NCBI GenBank assembly: GCA_018364635.1
Contig: JAGZLR010000089.1
Location: forward strand, 1 to 6,220
Direction of reading: 5' to 3'
Length of the DNA: 6,220 nucleotides
Source of the DNA: Clostridiales bacterium
GTDB lineage: Bacteria; Bacillota; Clostridia; Lachnospirales; Anaerotignaceae
Translations under genes and position numbers: made by a program
In this document: in pieces, positions 5,754-6,220 of the stretch
Layout of the letters: every line of letters begins with the position of its first letter
Numbering within the stretch: the stretch's first letter is position 1
Notes under the pieces: generated by a model
Database searches by the model: none
The model's input: the letters and a program-made list of their open reading frames with translations, nothing else
Told to the model about the DNA's origin: nothing

Positions 5754-5786
5754 TGCTTATAAAGAAAATAATAAATTTGCAATTGT
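5749..5786. promoter_or_regulatory. Inverted repeat over the -10 region, possible autoregulatory operator
   Basis: ACAATTGC (5749-5756) and GCAATTGT (5779-5786) are exact reverse complements separated by 22 bp. The left arm overlaps the -10 box and the right arm lies in the early leader. Just beyond, GTTAC (5785-5789) and GTAAC (5796-5800) form a second small dyad. XRE repressors often bind such sites over their own promoter, which fits the gene downstream, but this is inference. Confidence 0.35.
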
Positions 5787-5815
5787 TACTTGCTGGTAAC
5801 TTAAATGTTAATATG

Positions 5816-5832
5816 CGTTGCTTGCAGCAACG
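5816..5832. other. Short hairpin in the leader of the XRE gene
   Basis: CGTTGCT (5816-5822) and AGCAACG (5826-5832) form a perfect 7-bp stem with a 3-nt loop. It ends about 37 bases before the ribosome binding site and is not followed by a T-run, so it is not a terminator. It could be an operator or an mRNA structure. Confidence 0.35.
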
Positions 5833-5883
5833 TGGAATTCCTCATACAATATTTTTAGAAAATAAAAAAGGAGGACATTTATA

Positions 5884-6220
5884 ATGTTAAATGAAAACAT
5901 TAAAGCAATCAGAAAATCAAAAGGACTTTCACAACAAGAACTTGCTATTAAATTGAATGTGGTACGGCAAACAATATCGAAATGGGAGCAAGGAATGTCG
6001 GTTCCTGACTCTGATATGCTGATTTCCATATCAGAGGTTCTAGAAACCCCTGTTAGTATTTTACTTGGAGAAACTGTTGTTGAAACTAAGGTCAGTGATT
6101 TAGAAGTAATTTCAGAAAAACTGGAGATTATAAATTTACAACTCGCACAAAAGAAGATTGCAAGACGAAAAATTATTCAAGGATTACTTATTACATTGTG
6201 TGCAGTTATCGTAATAATTT
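5884..6220 (+). CDS. XRE-family HTH regulator with membrane segment, 3' end outside the window
   Basis: The first 112 residues are visible and the frame runs off the window. Residues about 4-62 form a Cro/C1-type helix-turn-helix: IKAIRKSKGLSQQELAIKLN, recognition helix VRQTISKWEQG, then a DSDMLISISEVLETPVSILL tail. Residues 70-96 are charged and probably helical (SDLEVISEKLEIINLQLAQK, then a basic KIARRK). A hydrophobic stretch begins at about 97 (IIQGLLITLCAVIVII) and looks like a membrane segment. The start is set by AAGGAGG (5868-5874), nine bases before the ATG. The full protein is probably a membrane-tethered regulator, a layout common in Firmicutes. A terminator and its own promoter separate it from the PTS operon, so a functional link is not implied. 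What it controls probably lies beyond the window. Confidence 0.85.
   Translation, partial: MLNENIKAIRKSKGLSQQELAIKLNVVRQTISKWEQGMSVPDSDMLISISEVLETPVSILLGETVVETKVSDLEVISEKLEIINLQLAQKKIARRKIIQGLLITLCAVIVII

Noticed and set aside
1..6220. CRISPR array, tRNA, rRNA or insertion sequence
   Set aside because: I saw no regularly spaced repeats, no tRNA-like cloverleaf or rRNA sequence, and no transposase coding sequence.

Overview
The window looks like chromosomal DNA of a low-GC Firmicute. A gut clostridium of the Lachnospiraceae type is my best guess, from AT-rich codon use, strong AGGAGG-type ribosome binding sites, short intergenic gaps and the style of the gene families. That assignment is inferred by eye and was not searched.

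Layout. Positions 1-105 are AT-rich and apparently non-coding, with a hairpin whose U-tract lies on the minus strand. Positions 106-1332 encode the C-terminal part of a PTS-controlled regulator of the BglG/LicR/MtlR type: one PRD, an EIIB-like domain and an EIIA-like domain. The helix-turn-helix and first PRD that such regulators normally carry are missing. An intrinsic terminator closes this gene. It is followed by a control region with repeated TTGCAAA words, a 9-bp inverted repeat and an extended -10 promoter.

This promoter should drive a tight six-gene operon (1505-5572): PTS EIIA, EIIB, a membrane EIIC of the UlaA/SgaT ('ascorbate') family, a small TPR protein of unknown function, a class II ketose-bisphosphate aldolase, and a small P-loop kinase. 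A good intrinsic terminator at 5584-5633 ends it. A further 250 bp of non-coding DNA contains a candidate promoter and several small dyads. It leads to the 5' part of a second regulator gene, an XRE-family HTH protein with a membrane segment, which is cut by the window end.

How the genes may work together. The EIIA-EIIB-EIIC proteins should import and phosphorylate a sugar or sugar derivative. The aldolase should split a ketose phosphate into C3 units, and the P-loop kinase could supply a second phosphate. None of the ascorbate catabolic genes (lactonase UlaG, decarboxylase UlaD, epimerases UlaE and UlaF) is present, so the 'ascorbate' label should not be trusted for this operon. The regulator keeps all its phosphorylatable residues (two PRD His, EIIB Cys, EIIA His). 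It can therefore still sense PTS state, but as annotated it has no DNA-binding domain. The points most worth following up are the beheaded regulator, the unknown substrate, and the TPR and kinase genes embedded in the PTS operon.
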